Below, piece after piece: positions 19,345 to 30,644 of a stretch of 64,000 nucleotides of DNA. Origin of the DNA: Arion vulgaris (lineage: Eukaryota > Mollusca > Gastropoda > Stylommatophora > Arionidae); assembly GCA_020796225.1 (NCBI GenBank), contig CM036769.1, positions 729,501 through 793,500 on the forward strand. Reading direction: 5' to 3'. Numbering within the stretch: position 1 is the first letter of the stretch; each line of letters starts with the position of its first letter. Both the position numbers and the translations under genes were made by a program. The notes below the pieces were generated by a model that worked only from the letters and a program-made list of their open reading frames with translations, was not told the DNA's origin and did no database searches.

Positions 19345-19635
19345 TAACCCGTTAGCGTCGTAGTGGTGTCACTGTGGAGACATCAGCACAAAAAGCACGC
19401 CATGAATCTGTCTTTAACTCTTCGAGCAAGTGTGGAGAAACCCTGTCCTGACCAGCTCTTGATATTGTCAAACCAGGATTTTTTCTGCCCTCATTTCTTT
19501 CTTCCACCCTCAACTGTTCCCTGTAGGATAGTCTTAGAGAGTGAGTTATGTCTCAGCACATGCCCGAACCACGCAAGTTTACGCCGTTTCACGATTGTCA
19601 AGAGTGGTGCCTGTCGACCTGCAAGGTTGTTTATT
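19345..19635 (-). mobile_element. LINE-I C-terminal fragment
   Basis: Minus strand gives KRRKLAWFGHVLRHNSLSKT, ILQGTVEGGRKK, then a frameshift and a remnant of DNIKSWSGQ-type sequence. The FGHVLRH motif followed by a basic GR-rich stretch is the usual LINE ORF2 end. Confidence 0.7.
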
Positions 19636-19639
19636 TAGT

Positions 19640-20255
19640 CTCTTACATAAATATTCCTCTTATGTTCTATGTAACTAATACGTAGTACCTGTCTGTAACA
19701 CTTATATTCGAAAACCTGTATTCTTCGTTCCAGTTCCGCATTGAGCGTCCAGCTCCCACAATCGTATAAAAGAAGTGATCTGTATAAATTAATTTTTGTC
19801 AGAGTGTTGATTTTGCTTTTCCATATCACGTTTAGCCAAGACATAGCGGCTGAAGCCATCTCAAGTCTTGACTTGATCTTCTTACCAGAGTTACCATCGA
19901 TGCATATGTAGAACCCAAGGTATTTAAAGGTTTCCACTTCCTCCAGCTTGTGTCCGTTTAGTCAGATATTTGTGTGCTCGTGATTGTTACTCCTATTTAC
20001 CAGTATCGTACTTTTTTCTGTGTTAATTTCTATTCCATATTTTCTGCTCACTGTCTCTAATTTTGAGGTGAGTTCTTGGAGTTCTGCTTGAGTGCCTTCG
20101 AAGGCATGCGTAAGATACAAGATTTGATTTCCTTCTAGTAGCCACACAGACATGGATCTCTCTCACAGGCTTCATCGCAGAAGAAATCATGATAATATGA
20201 TAGTCAGTACGGACGTTCTGAAAATTCATTATCGCCAACCCCAGCCGCCATAGCA
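19640..20255 (-). mobile_element. LINE-K reverse transcriptase fragment
   Basis: Minus strand contains LEGNQILYLTHAFEGTQAEL, EINTEKSTILVNRSNN (motif D), ETFKYLGFYICIDGNSGKK (motif E and thumb), LLYDCGSWTL and EYKCYRQVLRISYIEHKRN. The last part is homologous to the LINE-A/A2 segment that seeds arrays elsewhere, but there is no array here. A stop (near 19960) separates the two halves. Confidence 0.75.
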
Positions 20256-20274
20256 CATGATGATAATCTTACTT

Positions 20275-20560
20275 TTTATCCATGTTTGGTTTCCTCTCTT
20301 TTTTATCCATGTTTAGTTTCCTCTATTTTTTATCCATGTTTAGTTTCTTCTATTTTTTATCCATGTTTAGTTTCCTCTATTTTTTATCCATGTTTAGTTT
20401 CCTCTATTTTTTATCCATGTCTAGTTTCTCTATTTTTATCCATGTTTAGTTTCCTATTTTTTATCCATGTTTAGTTTCCTCTATTTTTATCCATGTTTAG
20501 TTTCCTCTATTTTTTATCCATGTCTAGTTTCCTCTATTTTTTATCCATGTCTAGTTTCGA
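20275..20560. repeat. 27-bp TATTTTTTATCCATGTTTAG array, about 10 copies
   Basis: T-rich unit of 26-28 bp ending TTTCCTC, with small length changes. Frame is not kept. Confidence 0.93.
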
Positions 20561-20600
20561 CTTTTTTTACATTTCATATTCTCTTTCAGAAAAACAACAA

Positions 20601-20835
20601 TGTTTATGATTGGCCAATTTCAACTTCAAAAATCCATATCTTTGTTATGTTTATATTGATTGGTTTATTCATTTCTGCGCTAGCTTGATAAAGTAATAAT
20701 CGATGCTGATTGGCTGTTCCGTTTTCTGACAAGATTGATATTGAATTCTGATTGGTTGTGTGCTTTCTCGAAATGAGACAAGATTAGCTTTATTACTGAT
20801 TGGTCTACTTGTTCACACTATTGACCAATCCAATG
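20601..20835. promoter_or_regulatory. Cluster of ATTGG/CCAAT motifs
   Basis: ATTGG at 20609, 20659, 20709, 20751 and 20799 and CCAAT at 20614, 20825 and 20830; the first forms the palindrome ATTGGCCAAT. Spacing near 42-50 bp suggests either a decayed tandem repeat or a CCAAT-box-rich regulatory stretch. No transcription start or gene can be tied to it. Confidence 0.2.
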
Positions 20836-20930
20836 TATTGTAGATGATTGAATGTGCTTTCTTGGTTATAGTAATTTCTAAAACTGGTTTGAATCGATAA
20901 TTCTGCACTAAGGGCGTCCGACATGAAACT

Positions 20931-21440
20931 CAGTCCCATTAAGTGAGTTGAAAGAAAGGGTTAAATCAGTCCCATTAAGTGAGTTGAAAGAAAGTGTTAA
21001 ATCAGTCCCATTAAGTGAGTTGAAAGAAAGTGTTAAATCAGTCCTATTAAGTGAGTTGAAAGAAAGTGTTAAATCAGTCCCATTAAGTGAGTTGAAAGAA
21101 AGTGTTAAATCAGTCCTATTAAGTGAGTTGAAAGAAAGTGTTAAATCAGTCCCATTAAGTGAGTTGAAAGAAAGTGTTAAATCAGTCCTATTAAGTGAGT
21201 TGAAAGAAAGTGTTAAATCAGTCCCATTAAGTGAGTTGAAAGAAAGTGTTAAATCAGTCCCATTAAGTGAGTTGAAAGAAAGTGTTAAATCAGTCCCATT
21301 AAGTGAGTTGAAAGAAAGTGTTAAATCAGTCCCATTAAGTGAGTTGAAAGAAAGTGTTAAATCAGTCCCATTAAGTGAGTTGAAAGAAAGTGTTAAATCA
21401 GTCCCATTAAGTGAGTTGAAAGAAAGTGTTAAACAAGTTG
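20931..21440. repeat. 36-bp minisatellite, 14 copies
   Basis: CAGTCCCATTAAGTGAGTTG begins each unit; starts at 20931 and 20967 give period 36. Alternating CCCATT and CCTATT units mark a two-unit pattern in the left half. It yields a 172-codon frame (20948-21466, ELKESVKSVPLS repeats ending QVARQLQQQF). A coding role is unlikely but is the least implausible of the array frames, since the frame is unbroken and ends outside the array. Confidence 0.95.
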
Positions 21441-21489
21441 CACGACAGCTTCAACAACAATTTTAAAATCTCCCACAATTCCTGTGTGA

Positions 21490-21600
21490 CAGATTAGCAT
21501 AATGCAGAAGTGTTCGACTATCCACTCAGAGACAAGAGGATTATGTGTTCAATCCCTCACTCGATGTTCCACATGTGAGGAAAGGAAAGTGACCCTTCTA
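21490..21600 (+). mobile_element. tRNA-like SINE head, orphan
   Basis: TAGCATAATGCAGAAGTGT and GTGTTCAATCCC are spaced like pol III A and B boxes. The sequence does not fold to a credible mature tRNA by eye and continues into non-tRNA sequence. Confidence 0.35.
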
Positions 21601-21654
21601 CTTTCTGCATACTAGGGGACTAGAAATGATAAACACTTCCTACCTTACGTTCTG

Positions 21655-21910
21655 AAAAAGTCAAGAAACATTTTTGTTTAATATTAAGAAATCGATTACA
21701 GCCGATTCGACTATTATGGAAGAAGACATCCCGACAAATAGGAGAAGAGGAAGACCACAGAGAAGATGGATTCAGGATGTAACTGATGGTTTGAACATGA
21801 TGACTGCAGAGGCAAGACATCTGATCTATGAGAGAGAGAAATTTGGAATGACTGTTAGAGTGGGAGAAATTCTGCTCAGGACAAGCTATTTGATGATAAT
21901 TATTACACCA
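21655..21910 (+). mobile_element. LINE-A2 3' end
   Basis: ADSTIMEEDIPTNRRRGRPQ then RRWIQDVTDGLNMMTAEARH, the same C-terminus as 893-1372. The end is CTCAGGACAAGC then TTTGATGATGAT-like tail. Confidence 0.8.
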
Positions 21911-21952
21911 AGACTTGAACTCACGCAGGTTTGGGATTAAATCCGGAGAACT

Positions 21953-22470
21953 ATCATTTCTTGCTCCACCGACTTGACTATAATCATACATGAAAGTGCA
22001 TCATTTCTTGCTGCACCGACTTGACTATAATCATACATGAAAGTGCATCATTTCTTGCTGCACCGACTTGACTATAATCATACATGAAAGTGCATCATTT
22101 CTTGCTGCACCGACTTGACTATAATCATACATGAAAGTGCATCATTTCTTGCTCCACCGACTTGACTATAATCATACATGAAAGTGCATCATTTCTTGCT
22201 GCACCGACTTGACTATAATCATACATGAAAGTGCATCATTTCTTGCTGCACCGACTTGACTATAATCATACATGAAAGTGCATCATTTCTTGCTGCACCG
22301 ACTTGACTATAATCATACATGAAAGTGCATCATTTCTTGCTCCACCGACTTGACTATAATCATACATGAAAGTGCATCATTTCTTGCTGCACCGACTTGA
22401 CTATAATCATACATGAAAGTGCATCATTTCTTGCTGCACCGACTTGACTATAATCATACATGAAAGTGCT
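21953..22470. repeat. 47-bp minisatellite, 11 copies
   Basis: ATCATTTCTTGCTSCACCGA starts at 21953 and 22000, period 47. The CTCC/CTGC variant is scattered. It starts about 45 bp past the LINE-A2 tail. Confidence 0.97.
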
Positions 22471-22554
22471 TGTCGATCCGATAATTGTGGTAAATGCTGT
22501 TATGTTTATTACAAATGTATGAAAACGTATTGGTTTCTCTAAGCGCCATCATTT

Positions 22555-22690
22555 CTATCACTTAACCACTCTACATTCTATCATTTAACCACTCTACTTT
22601 CTCTCACATAACCACTTTACTTTCTCTCGTTTAACCACTCTACATTCTCTCACATAACCACTTTACTTTCTCTCGTTTAACCAATAGATC
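22555..22690. repeat. Short TTAACCACTCTAC repeats
   Basis: Five or six irregular 22-26-bp units built from TTTCTCTC and TAACCACT. Confidence 0.75.
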
Positions 22691-22784
22691 TCTCTCCGGT
22701 CTACAATAGACATCCGGTAATATTTCGCCTTATAACGTATGTATTTATTATATTCACAAGTGTGTTGTTATTTGAATCCATCTA

Positions 22785-23575
22785 TCACTATCTCACTCTC
22801 CATCTATTTCTCTAATCTAGCTACACACTACCTACACACTACCTACACAGTACATACACACTATCTCACTCTCCATCTATTTCTCTAATCTACCTACACA
22901 CTACCTACACACTACCTACACACTACATACACAGTACATACACACTATCTCACTCTCCATCTATTTCTCTAATCTAGCTACACACTACCTACACACTACC
23001 TACACAGTACATACACACTATCTCACTCTCCATCTATTTCTCTAATCTAGCTACACACTACCTACACACTACCTACACAGTACATACACACTATCTCACT
23101 CTCCATATATTTCTCTAATCTACCTACACACTACCTACACACTACCTACACACTACATACACACTACATACACACTATCTCACTCTCCATCTATTTCTTT
23201 AATCTATCTACACACTTTCTCACTCTCCATCTATTTCTCTAATCTATCTACACACTACCTACACACTACATACACACTATCTCACTCTCCATCTATTTCT
23301 CTAATCTACCTACACACTACCTACACACTACCTGCACACTACATACACACTACATACACACTATCTCACTCTCCATCTATCTCTCTAATCTACCTACACA
23401 CTACCTACACACTACATACACACCATCTCACTCTCCATCTATCTCTCTAATCTACCTACACACTACCTACACACTACATACACACCATCTCACTCTCCAT
23501 CTATCTCTCTAATCTACCTACACACTACCTACACACTATCTCACTCCCCATCTATCTCTCTAATCTAGCAACACA
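22785..23575. repeat. About 60-bp compound array
   Basis: Blocks of CTATCTCACTCTCCATCTAT plus TTCTCTAATCTA alternate with 2-5 copies of an inner 11-bp unit CTACCTACACA or CTACATACACA. Inner copy number varies between outer units, so the array has two nested periods. Confidence 0.92.
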
Positions 23576-23985
23576 CAATGTCACTATCTATCTGTCCACC
23601 GTGTGTCCACATTGAGCGTCAACATTGCTATAATAACTAAACTCTACCAACTGCTAGCGGGACTGTATTGTTTAATGTGTATACTGCATCCTTGCACTGA
23701 GTCGGTATCAGGATGTTCTTTTCAACGACGCTTAATTATATTATCGAATTGATTCTCTGTGATAATTCTCATGTGAACTACTCCAACTGAATACAGAGAT
23801 CTGTTATGTTATCTGATATTCATTGTTATTCTGACAGAGGGAATACTTCTCTTTTAGTTTTGTCTGTATTCCCTGAAGGAATCAGATTGGTTTCCGCGCT
23901 AATGAAGATATCGATTTCTTGAGAAGAATACTCAATGTATCAAGAAGAGAGAGAGAGAGAGAGAGAGAGGGGTTCTTCAATAGCA
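23576..23985. other. Spacer, no gene seen
   Basis: Unique except (GA)n at 23948-23970. No recognisable coding segment. Confidence 0.5.
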
Positions 23986-24230
23986 AAGTTGATATCACCC
24001 TCCACTATTGACGGTGTGGTGTGAAAGTTCCTGGGTTCGAAACCAGCATCAATCAAATGTTCGTGATGTGCACACGGTACTAGGTTGTTTGGATAATAGG
24101 AGACCCTGATTCTTTACTTAGGGATTTTAAATTACAAGTGTGACTGAAGTTGAAGAATGGTTCGCCTGAACGGCGAGGGGCACTGGTTTTCTTATTTTCT
24201 TATTTTCTTATTTTCTTATTTTCCATGCGA
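23986..24230 (+). mobile_element. SINE-like orphan with TTTTCTTA tail
   Basis: GGGTTCGAAACC at about 24033 is an excellent pol III B box. About 150 bases later there are four TTTTCTTA units, as expected for a SINE tail. No second copy was found in the window, so the family is unconfirmed. Confidence 0.45.
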
Positions 24231-24239
24231 GCCTTACTC

Positions 24240-24627
24240 GGACTTCAGAGATATATCTAAACTAGAGATAAGAAAAGCAAGTCTTCACGCAAGCATCAGC
24301 TATAGACCACATAGTAGGTACCATTACTACGCCTGACTTCATTGCCAACACACAAATAAAAGGACACAGAAGATCAGAAATAATACAATTAGTTCCAAAG
24401 TTGGTGTAAAAGCAACAACAGAATTCATCCTAAGGCAACAGGTCAAAGAGTTCAGCAGTTGTATAACAACAATTGTCTTCAAAGTTGTATACCAACACAG
24501 GCAATGATACACACAGAGTAAATGGAAACTGGGGATAGAGGACGACCATGCACACGATGGACTAATTGATAAGCATGTATTTGTTAAGTAGGAGATACAA
24601 ACCTCTTTCAACAACAAACAAAACTGT
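24240..24627. other. Spacer, no gene seen
   Basis: AT-balanced sequence. Minus-strand short frames show no motifs. Possibly old LINE sequence (CACACGATGGACTAATTGAT near 24550 recalls LINE RRW-type codons), but not convincing. Confidence 0.4.
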
Positions 24628-24838
24628 TCTTACTGTCTGTAGTACTGCTTGTTAGGGCAGTGTGGGACAGGTTGGACGTGAGCCTGAGAAATGTAATACT
24701 TACTGTCTGTAGTACTGCTTGTTAGGGCAGTGTGGGACAGGTTGGACGTGAGCCTGAGAAATGTAATACTTACTGTCTGTAGTACTGCTTGTTAGGGCAG
24801 TGTGGGACAGGTTGGACGTCAGCCTGAGAAATGTAATA
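24628..24838. repeat. 70-bp triplication inside SINE-3
   Basis: Three nearly identical 70-bp units starting CTTACTGTCTGTAGTACTGC. They differ at one GTGAGC/GTCAGC base. Confidence 0.93.
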
Positions 24839-24990
24839 GCCGTATGGCTAGTGCAGTCGCCGAGAAGTTGTTCAGGTTAGGATTTTGTTGATGTCCACAA
24901 CGGAACAAAATCCTTGGCTTTACCGTGGATTGAACACAGGTCTCCCGCATGGTAGCCACGCTCTAATCTACTCGGTCAGACGCACCGTTT
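24628..24990 (-). mobile_element. SINE-3 copy with triplicated segment
   Basis: Minus strand: a tRNA-like head with GTGTTCAATCCACGG (B box) near 24920, then CCAAGGATTTTGTTCC, GGCGACTGCACTAGCC, and a segment that is tandemly triplicated (24628-24838). Relatives at 12355 and 52805 have that segment once. Confidence 0.75.
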
Positions 24991-25014
24991 TAAATCGAGG
25001 TAAGTAAATAAAAC

Positions 25015-25490
25015 TAAGATAATGATATTTAAGTCAAATGTCACGGCTGTCCTTCTGTATGGAGCGGAGACATGGAGAATAACTAAGAGGAACACCAACA
25101 AGTTGCAGACATTCATCAATAGATGCCTGCGCAGGATACTCCGCCTGTGATGGTATGACAGAACTACAAACAGGAAACTCTGGGAGAGAACAGGACAACG
25201 AGATGTGGAACAAGAGATAAGGAGCAGAAGGTGGCGATAGATAGGACACACACTGAGGAAACCCCTAACAGCATCACAAGACAGGTTCTCCGATGGAACC
25301 CCCAGGGCAATAGAGGTAAGGGCAGACCCAGGAACACCTGGAGACGGCAGTTGGAGATGAAATGCAAGAATATGGGGAGAGAGTGGAGAGATCTGGAAAA
25401 GCTGGCCTGGATAGGCGGGCATGGAATGCCTTGGTTGCGGACATAGGCTTCCCTAGAGGCGAAGTGTGAAGAAGATGAAGACATCCTTTC
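25015..25490 (+). mobile_element. LINE-C-related ORF2 end
   Basis: AVLLYGAETWRITKRNTNKL, INRCLRRILRL, WERTGQRDVEQEIRSRRWR, then in a shifted frame TRQVLRWNPQGNRGKGRPRN, TWRRQLEMKCKNMGREWRDL and a short tail. This is the classic LINE C-terminal order with RRRxWRWIGHTLRK-type sequence degraded. One stop and one frameshift are seen. Confidence 0.85.
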
Positions 25491-25825
25491 ACACTAAGTA
25501 CGAGCCTAAGAACGTGTAGGCCAACAAATATACAATATAAGAAGTAACTTCTTGCGGAAAATCCAGATCAAGATTGATTGACAATCACAGTCCCTGAACA
25601 CTTGTGTATACGAGAATCATAGCCCTCTACAGTACTTTGTAGTTCACTTCAACACAGCATGGAGTACAAGAGGAACAAGATGAGATATGGAGATATCGAT
25701 TTACTTTCGTCTCTCTCTTTCTCTCTCTCTCTCTCTCTAAACATCACTATCTATATTCATTCACTTTCCCATCTTGGACTCTTCTCTCCTAATTAACTCT
25801 TCCTCACCAATGTTTACCCTCCTTA
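25491..25825. other. Spacer with CT tract
   Basis: Unique sequence and a (CT)n run at 25708-25738. No gene seen. Confidence 0.5.
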
Positions 25826-25885
25826 CTTGTAGCAATTTTCTTTGATTTTGAGTTCTTCTGGATGTACCTATTTGTTCACGGAGGA
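25826..25885 (-). mobile_element. LINE-A2 sliver next to an array
   Basis: CAATTTTCTTTGATTTTGAG and TCTATTTGTTC-like sequence match 1175-1230. The sliver runs directly into the array below at the same codons (RVLRIS). Confidence 0.7.
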
Positions 25886-26175
25886 TATACGGAGGATATA
25901 CGGAGGATATACGAGGATATACGGAGGATATACGGAGGATACACGGAGGATAAACGAGGATATACGGAGGATATACGGAGGATATACGGAGGATATACGA
26001 GGATATACGAGGATAAGATATACGGAGGATATACGAGGATATACCAGGATATACCAGGATATACGAGGATATACGGAGGATATACGAGGATATACGGAGG
26101 ATATACGAGGATATACGGAGGATACACGAGGATATACGAGGATATACGGAGGATATACGAGGATATACGGAGGAT
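25880..26175. repeat. GGATATACGGA/GGATATACGA array
   Basis: About 24 units of 10-13 bp (GGATATACGGA, GGATATACGA, GGATATACCA). The seed AGATATACGGAGGA is present once at 1239-1253 in LINE-A2. Open frames in several phases are artefacts. Confidence 0.95.
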
Positions 26176-26214
26176 TCATATAATTTTATTCCCACCTCTC
26201 CCTCCCTAGAGCAC

Positions 26215-26800
26215 TGTTTATATCTTCCTTTCTTCATTTCTTCTCTCTCCCTCTCTGTCTTTCTACTCTCTCTACGTCTCACAGTTTTCTTCCTCTCTCC
26301 TTCTCTCCCTCTCTGTCTTTCTACTCTCTCTCTCTCTACGTCTCACAGTTTTCGTCCTCTCTCCCTCTCACCCTCTCTGTCTTTCTACTCTCTCTCTCTC
26401 TCTCTACGTCTCACAGTTTTCTTCCTCTTTCCACTCTCTCTAGGTATCAGTTTTCTTCCTCTCTCCTTCTCTTTCTATTCTCTCTAGGTATCAGTTTTCT
26501 TCCTCTCTCCTTCTCTTTCTATTCTCTCTAGGTATCAGTTTTATTCCTCTCTGCCTCTTTCTGTTGCATTGCTTTCTTTCTCAACCTAGTCTCTCTCAAT
26601 GTTTCTTTGCTCTCACCTTTCTTCCCTTTCTATCCAGCTTTCTCTGATTCCTTTTGGCTGTTTTCATTTCTCTGTACCTTCATTTTTATTTCTCTCTTTC
26701 CTCACTCATTCTCTCTCTCTCTCTTTTCTCTCTTTCTCTCTTTCTCTCTTTCTTGAATCCCTTCTCTTTCTCTGAATCCCTTCTCTTATATTTTAACAAT
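26215..26800. repeat. CT-rich low-complexity block
   Basis: Polypyrimidine tract with a roughly 60-bp repeat (CTACGTCTCACAGTTTTCTT and variants) at 26270-26420 and a 53-bp TCTCTAGGTATCAGTTTTCT repeat at 26430-26540. Confidence 0.9.
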
Positions 26801-26867
26801 AAAGAAAAGGCGCTAGGTTCGCATTTTTCTTTGAGCAACGGCACGCGACGGATGATGTGATCTTCTT

Positions 26868-27115
26868 CGTCTTTTTCCTCGAACGCTCCATATTAACCAC
26901 TAGTTAAACGACTGTTTGTGATTGGGAAGTGATCTGAGCCTAAAACCGATAGTACGGTGTGCCAGTTATGCGCCTACAAGTAGGTCATCACATCTGATTT
27001 CTGCTTTTTGTTTACTACGGTAGATTCTCTAGGCCCCTACTTTAGTCGCCTCTTACGACATGCCTTGTAGACCGCAGTGTTACTATTCTCTTCTCCCCGT
27101 GCGAGCCCCGGGCAG
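26868..27115 (-). mobile_element. SINE-1 copy
   Basis: Full outline: tail TCTTCTTCGTC at left, core CTCTTACGACATGCC, 5' end GCGAGCCCCGGGCA. Flanks TGATGTGATC and TGATATGATC form an imperfect 10-bp duplication. Confidence 0.85.
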
Positions 27116-27234
27116 GTGATATGATCAACATGACACAGAGCTCATTTACTTGCCAGTTTCAAACAGAGATTGGGTCTACCTGATTATAAATATATCTACG
27201 GTATGTCACTTTGCTCATCAGGTGACTTCTATAG

Positions 27235-27470
27235 CAAGATTGTTGAGATGTTTGCTTGTCCTTCTGAAGATTGTCAGTTCCAATCTAGACCTAGTCACAT
27301 GTGCTATGTTTTATAAGATTCCTATGATTTTTACTGGAGCTACGGAGTTCGTGCTTTTTATAACCTTCTCTGTAGATGGCGTGTTATTTTTGCAAACAGG
27401 GGCGGAGTCATATGGGGAAACAATGTTCAATGACGTCAGTTCTTCACATTTCAAACCTTTTTTCTGTTTC
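27235..27470 (+). mobile_element. SINE-4 fragment
   Basis: Shares GGAGCTACGGAGTTCGTGC and the following body with 2066-2325. The tRNA-like head is badly decayed (CAGTTCCAATC where a B box would be). Confidence 0.6.
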
Positions 27471-27479
27471 CATTTCTGA

Positions 27480-27849
27480 CTCTTTCTTCCTTATCTGTCT
27501 TTCCTGTTCTTTCTTTCTCTCGACGCACACTCCCTGTCTTCCTTATCTGTATTCCCCTCTTTCTAACCTATCTCTTTGTGTGTGTCTATATGTCTCACTT
27601 TATCTCTCTCCCACTCCCCTTATATTTCTCATTCTATCCTTCGTTTACCACCACTATCTCTCTCTTCACGTTACCTCACCCTACATCGTCCCCTCTCTTC
27701 TACACCCGCTATCTCTCCCTATCCACTCTCTATCCTCTCTCACTCTCCAATTCATATATTCTCTGCCTCTCCCTGTCTTTCTATTAATTCTCTGGCACTC
27801 TCTCCTTTCCTACTATCTCTGCCTATCTCTTTTGTCGTTATCTCTCTTG

Positions 27850-27887
<38 letters not shown>

Positions 27888-28125
27888 ATATATATATATA
27901 TCTCACTGTATAGTTTCCCATCTCGACAATCGGCCTCCACATCTTTTTCTTCTCTCTCACACTTGCCCTCGCCCCCTCTCTCTCTCTCTCGCACCCTCTC
28001 TCTCGTACTCTCTCTCGCATCCTTCCTCTCTCTCTCTCTTGCACTTTCCTCTCTCTCTTTGTCTTTCTCTAACTACTTCTTTCTCTCTCTCACACTCTCT
28101 ATTTTTCCTCTATTCAAAACAACAG
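27480..28125. repeat. CT-rich low-complexity block
   Basis: Polypyrimidine with (CT)n at 27855-27885 and 27975-28045 and a short (TA)n at 27886-27900. Long Ser-Leu frames over it are compositional. Confidence 0.9.
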
Positions 28126-28149
28126 CACAGACACACGAACACACACGCA

Positions 28150-28420
28150 ATCACTATCCACACACCTGGATGATATTTACCTGAACACACACACCTGGAT
28201 GATATTTACCTGTACACACACACCTGGATGATATTTATCTGAACACACAGGCAATCACGTTCCACACACCTGGATGATATTTACCTGAACACACAGGCAA
28301 TCACGTTCCACACACCTGGATGATATTTACCTGAACACACACACCTGGATGATATTTACCTGAATACACACACCTGGATGATATTTACCTCAACACACAC
28401 ACCTGGATGATATTTACCTG
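28150..28420. repeat. CCTGGATGATATTTACCTGA array, about 8 copies
   Basis: Units near 29-30 bp, with two longer units carrying CAGGCAATCACGTTCCACA. It sits between two CT-rich blocks. Confidence 0.9.
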
Positions 28421-28499
28421 AAACAGTCTATTCTATACTCAGAGATGACCAAACAAAGCAGACATGCAAGCACGTGATGACACACACCAGCTGATAATC

Positions 28500-29824
28500 A
28501 ACGGCATATCCTCCAGTTCTCTTTCTTTTTGTTTCCTTCTCTCTTCTTTCTCTCTTCTCTCTCTCTCTCTCTCTCTTACTCACTTGTTTCTCTTCAGTTA
28601 TTCCAATCAGCTTCATTTCGTCAATCTTTCTCTTTCCCTCTCTTTCACACACCTCACATTTCTCTCTCTCTTTCTCACACACTCACACTCTCTCTTTACT
28701 CTCTTCTCTTACACACATTCACACTCTCTCTCTTCTTCATACACACTCACATTCTCTCTCTCTCTCTCCCACACACTCACACACTCTCTCTCTCACACAC
28801 ACTCACACTCTCTCTCTCTTTCACACACACTCACACTCTCTCTCGCTTACTCTCTCTCTCTTTCACACACACTCACACTCTCTCTTTCACACACACTCAC
28901 ACTCTCTCTTTCGTACTCTCTCTCTCTTTCACACACACACACACTCTGTCACTCTCTCTCTCTTTCACACACACTCACACTCTCTCTCTTTCACACACAC
29001 TCACACTCTCTCTCTCTTACTCTCTCTCTCTTTCACACACACTCACACTCTCTCTCTCTTTCACACACACTCACACTCTCTCTCTCTTTCACATACACTC
29101 ACTCTCTCTTTTACTCTCTCTCTCTCTTACTCACTTGTTTTCTCTTCAGTTATTCCAATCAGCTTCATTTCGTCAATCCTTCTCTTTCTCTCTCTCTCTC
29201 TTTCACACACACTCACACTCACACACTCTCTCTCTTTCACACACACTCACACACTCTCTCTCTGTCTCTTTCACACACACTCACACACTCTCTCTCTCTT
29301 TCACACACACTCACACTCTCTCTCTCTCTCTTTCACACACACTCACACACTCTCTCTCTCTTTCACACACACTCTCTTTCTCTTTCGTATTCTTCATTTC
29401 TTACAAACAACGTTATTTTGTATCTCTCACTCGCTCTCTCTCTCTCACTCGCTCTCTCTCACTTGCTCGCTCTCTCACTCGCTCGCTCTCTCACTCGCTC
29501 TCGCTCTCTCACTTGCTCGCTCTCTCTCACTTGCTCTCTCTCACTTGCTCTCTCTCACTTGCTCTCGCTCTCTCACTTGCTCTCTCTCACTTGCTCTCTC
29601 TCACTTGCTCTCTCTCACTTGCTCTCTCTCACTTGCTCTCTCTCACTTGCTCTCTCTCTCACTCGCTCTCTCTCACTTGCTCTCTCTCTCACTCGCTCTC
29701 GCTCTCTCACTTGCTCGCTCTCTCTCACTTGCTCTCTCTCTTTTCTATTCTTCAGGTTGTTCGATCAACGTCATTTCCTCAATGGCTCTCGCTCTCTCTC
29801 TAATCTCTCTCTCTCTACTCTATC

Positions 29825-29861
<37 letters not shown>

Positions 29862-30160
29862 TGTTCGTAACTCTCATTACTTCCAAGCAAAGTCGGTTCG
29901 TCAATATCTTTCTTTCTCATTCAATTTTCTTTTTTTCTGCTTTTCAATTCATCATCATTTCGTTAATCTCACTGACTCTCCCTCTCTCTCTCTCTCTATT
30001 TCCCAGTCTTCAGTATTTATCTCAATCCACGTCATTGTGTTTCTCTCCCCTTCTATCTTTCTTTCTTTTGATATTCATCCGTTCTTTCAATCAACGTCGT
30101 TTCATCTCTCTCTCTCTATCTCTCTTCCTTTTTTTTAACCCTCCACTCAACTTCATTTTG
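28500..30160. repeat. 1.7-kb CT/CACT polypyrimidine array
   Basis: Dominated by CTCTCTCTTTCACACACACT units (28650-29370), then CTCTCTCACTTGCTCG units (29420-29740), then simple (CT)n. A TATTCCAATCAGCTTCATTT block recurs at 28600 and 29150, showing duplication of a roughly 550-bp segment. Ser-Leu-rich frames up to 468 codons are artefacts. Confidence 0.93.
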
Positions 30161-30375
30161 CCAATCTCTCTTTCTCTCTTTCTCTGTCCATGTCTATTTG
30201 TCATTTATATCCAACTACCTCTTGCTGTGTCTCTCTCATCATTCTCTCTCTTGTCTTATTCCTCCCCATGTGTTTATGAGTGTACTTATCATATTATGTT
30301 TTCTCTTGTGTTTTTCTACTTCATATCGGCTTACTCTCAGAAATTATCTGCAATATAATATAAGCGATGTTAAAA

Positions 30376-30410
<35 letters not shown>

Positions 30411-30612
30411 AAGAGAAAGCAAGAGATGAAAGAAGAGAGAGAGATATAAATTAAGCGAGAGAAAGCAAGAGAGAGAGAAAAGAAGCAAGAGAGAGCGAGA
30501 GAGCGAGAAAGAAAACAAGAGAAAGAGGGCGATAGAAAGGAAGAGAAAGCAAGAGAAAACAAGAGAAAGAGAGAGAAAGAGAGAGAAAGTAAAAAAGAGA
30601 GAGAGAAAAAGT
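30376..30612. repeat. GA-rich polypurine block
   Basis: (GA)n and GAAAGCAAGAGA-type sequence. It is the opposite strand polarity to the CT block that ends about 215 bp upstream. Confidence 0.92.
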
Positions 30613-30644
30613 TCAAGAACGCAGAGCTCAGTGTTTTGTTTTTG

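Noticed and set aside
24000..24060. tRNA gene around GGGTTCGAAACC
   Set aside because: Only the B box fits; a TTTTCTTA tail 150 bases downstream points to a SINE.
25842..26282. Tyr/Ile/Arg-rich frames at 25.9-26.2 kb
   Set aside because: Frames are open on both strands because the 10-13-bp GGATATACGGA unit lacks stops; seed traced to LINE-A2.
28464..29870. Ser/Leu/His-rich frames up to 468 codons
   Set aside because: Translation of (CT)n and CACACT low-complexity DNA.
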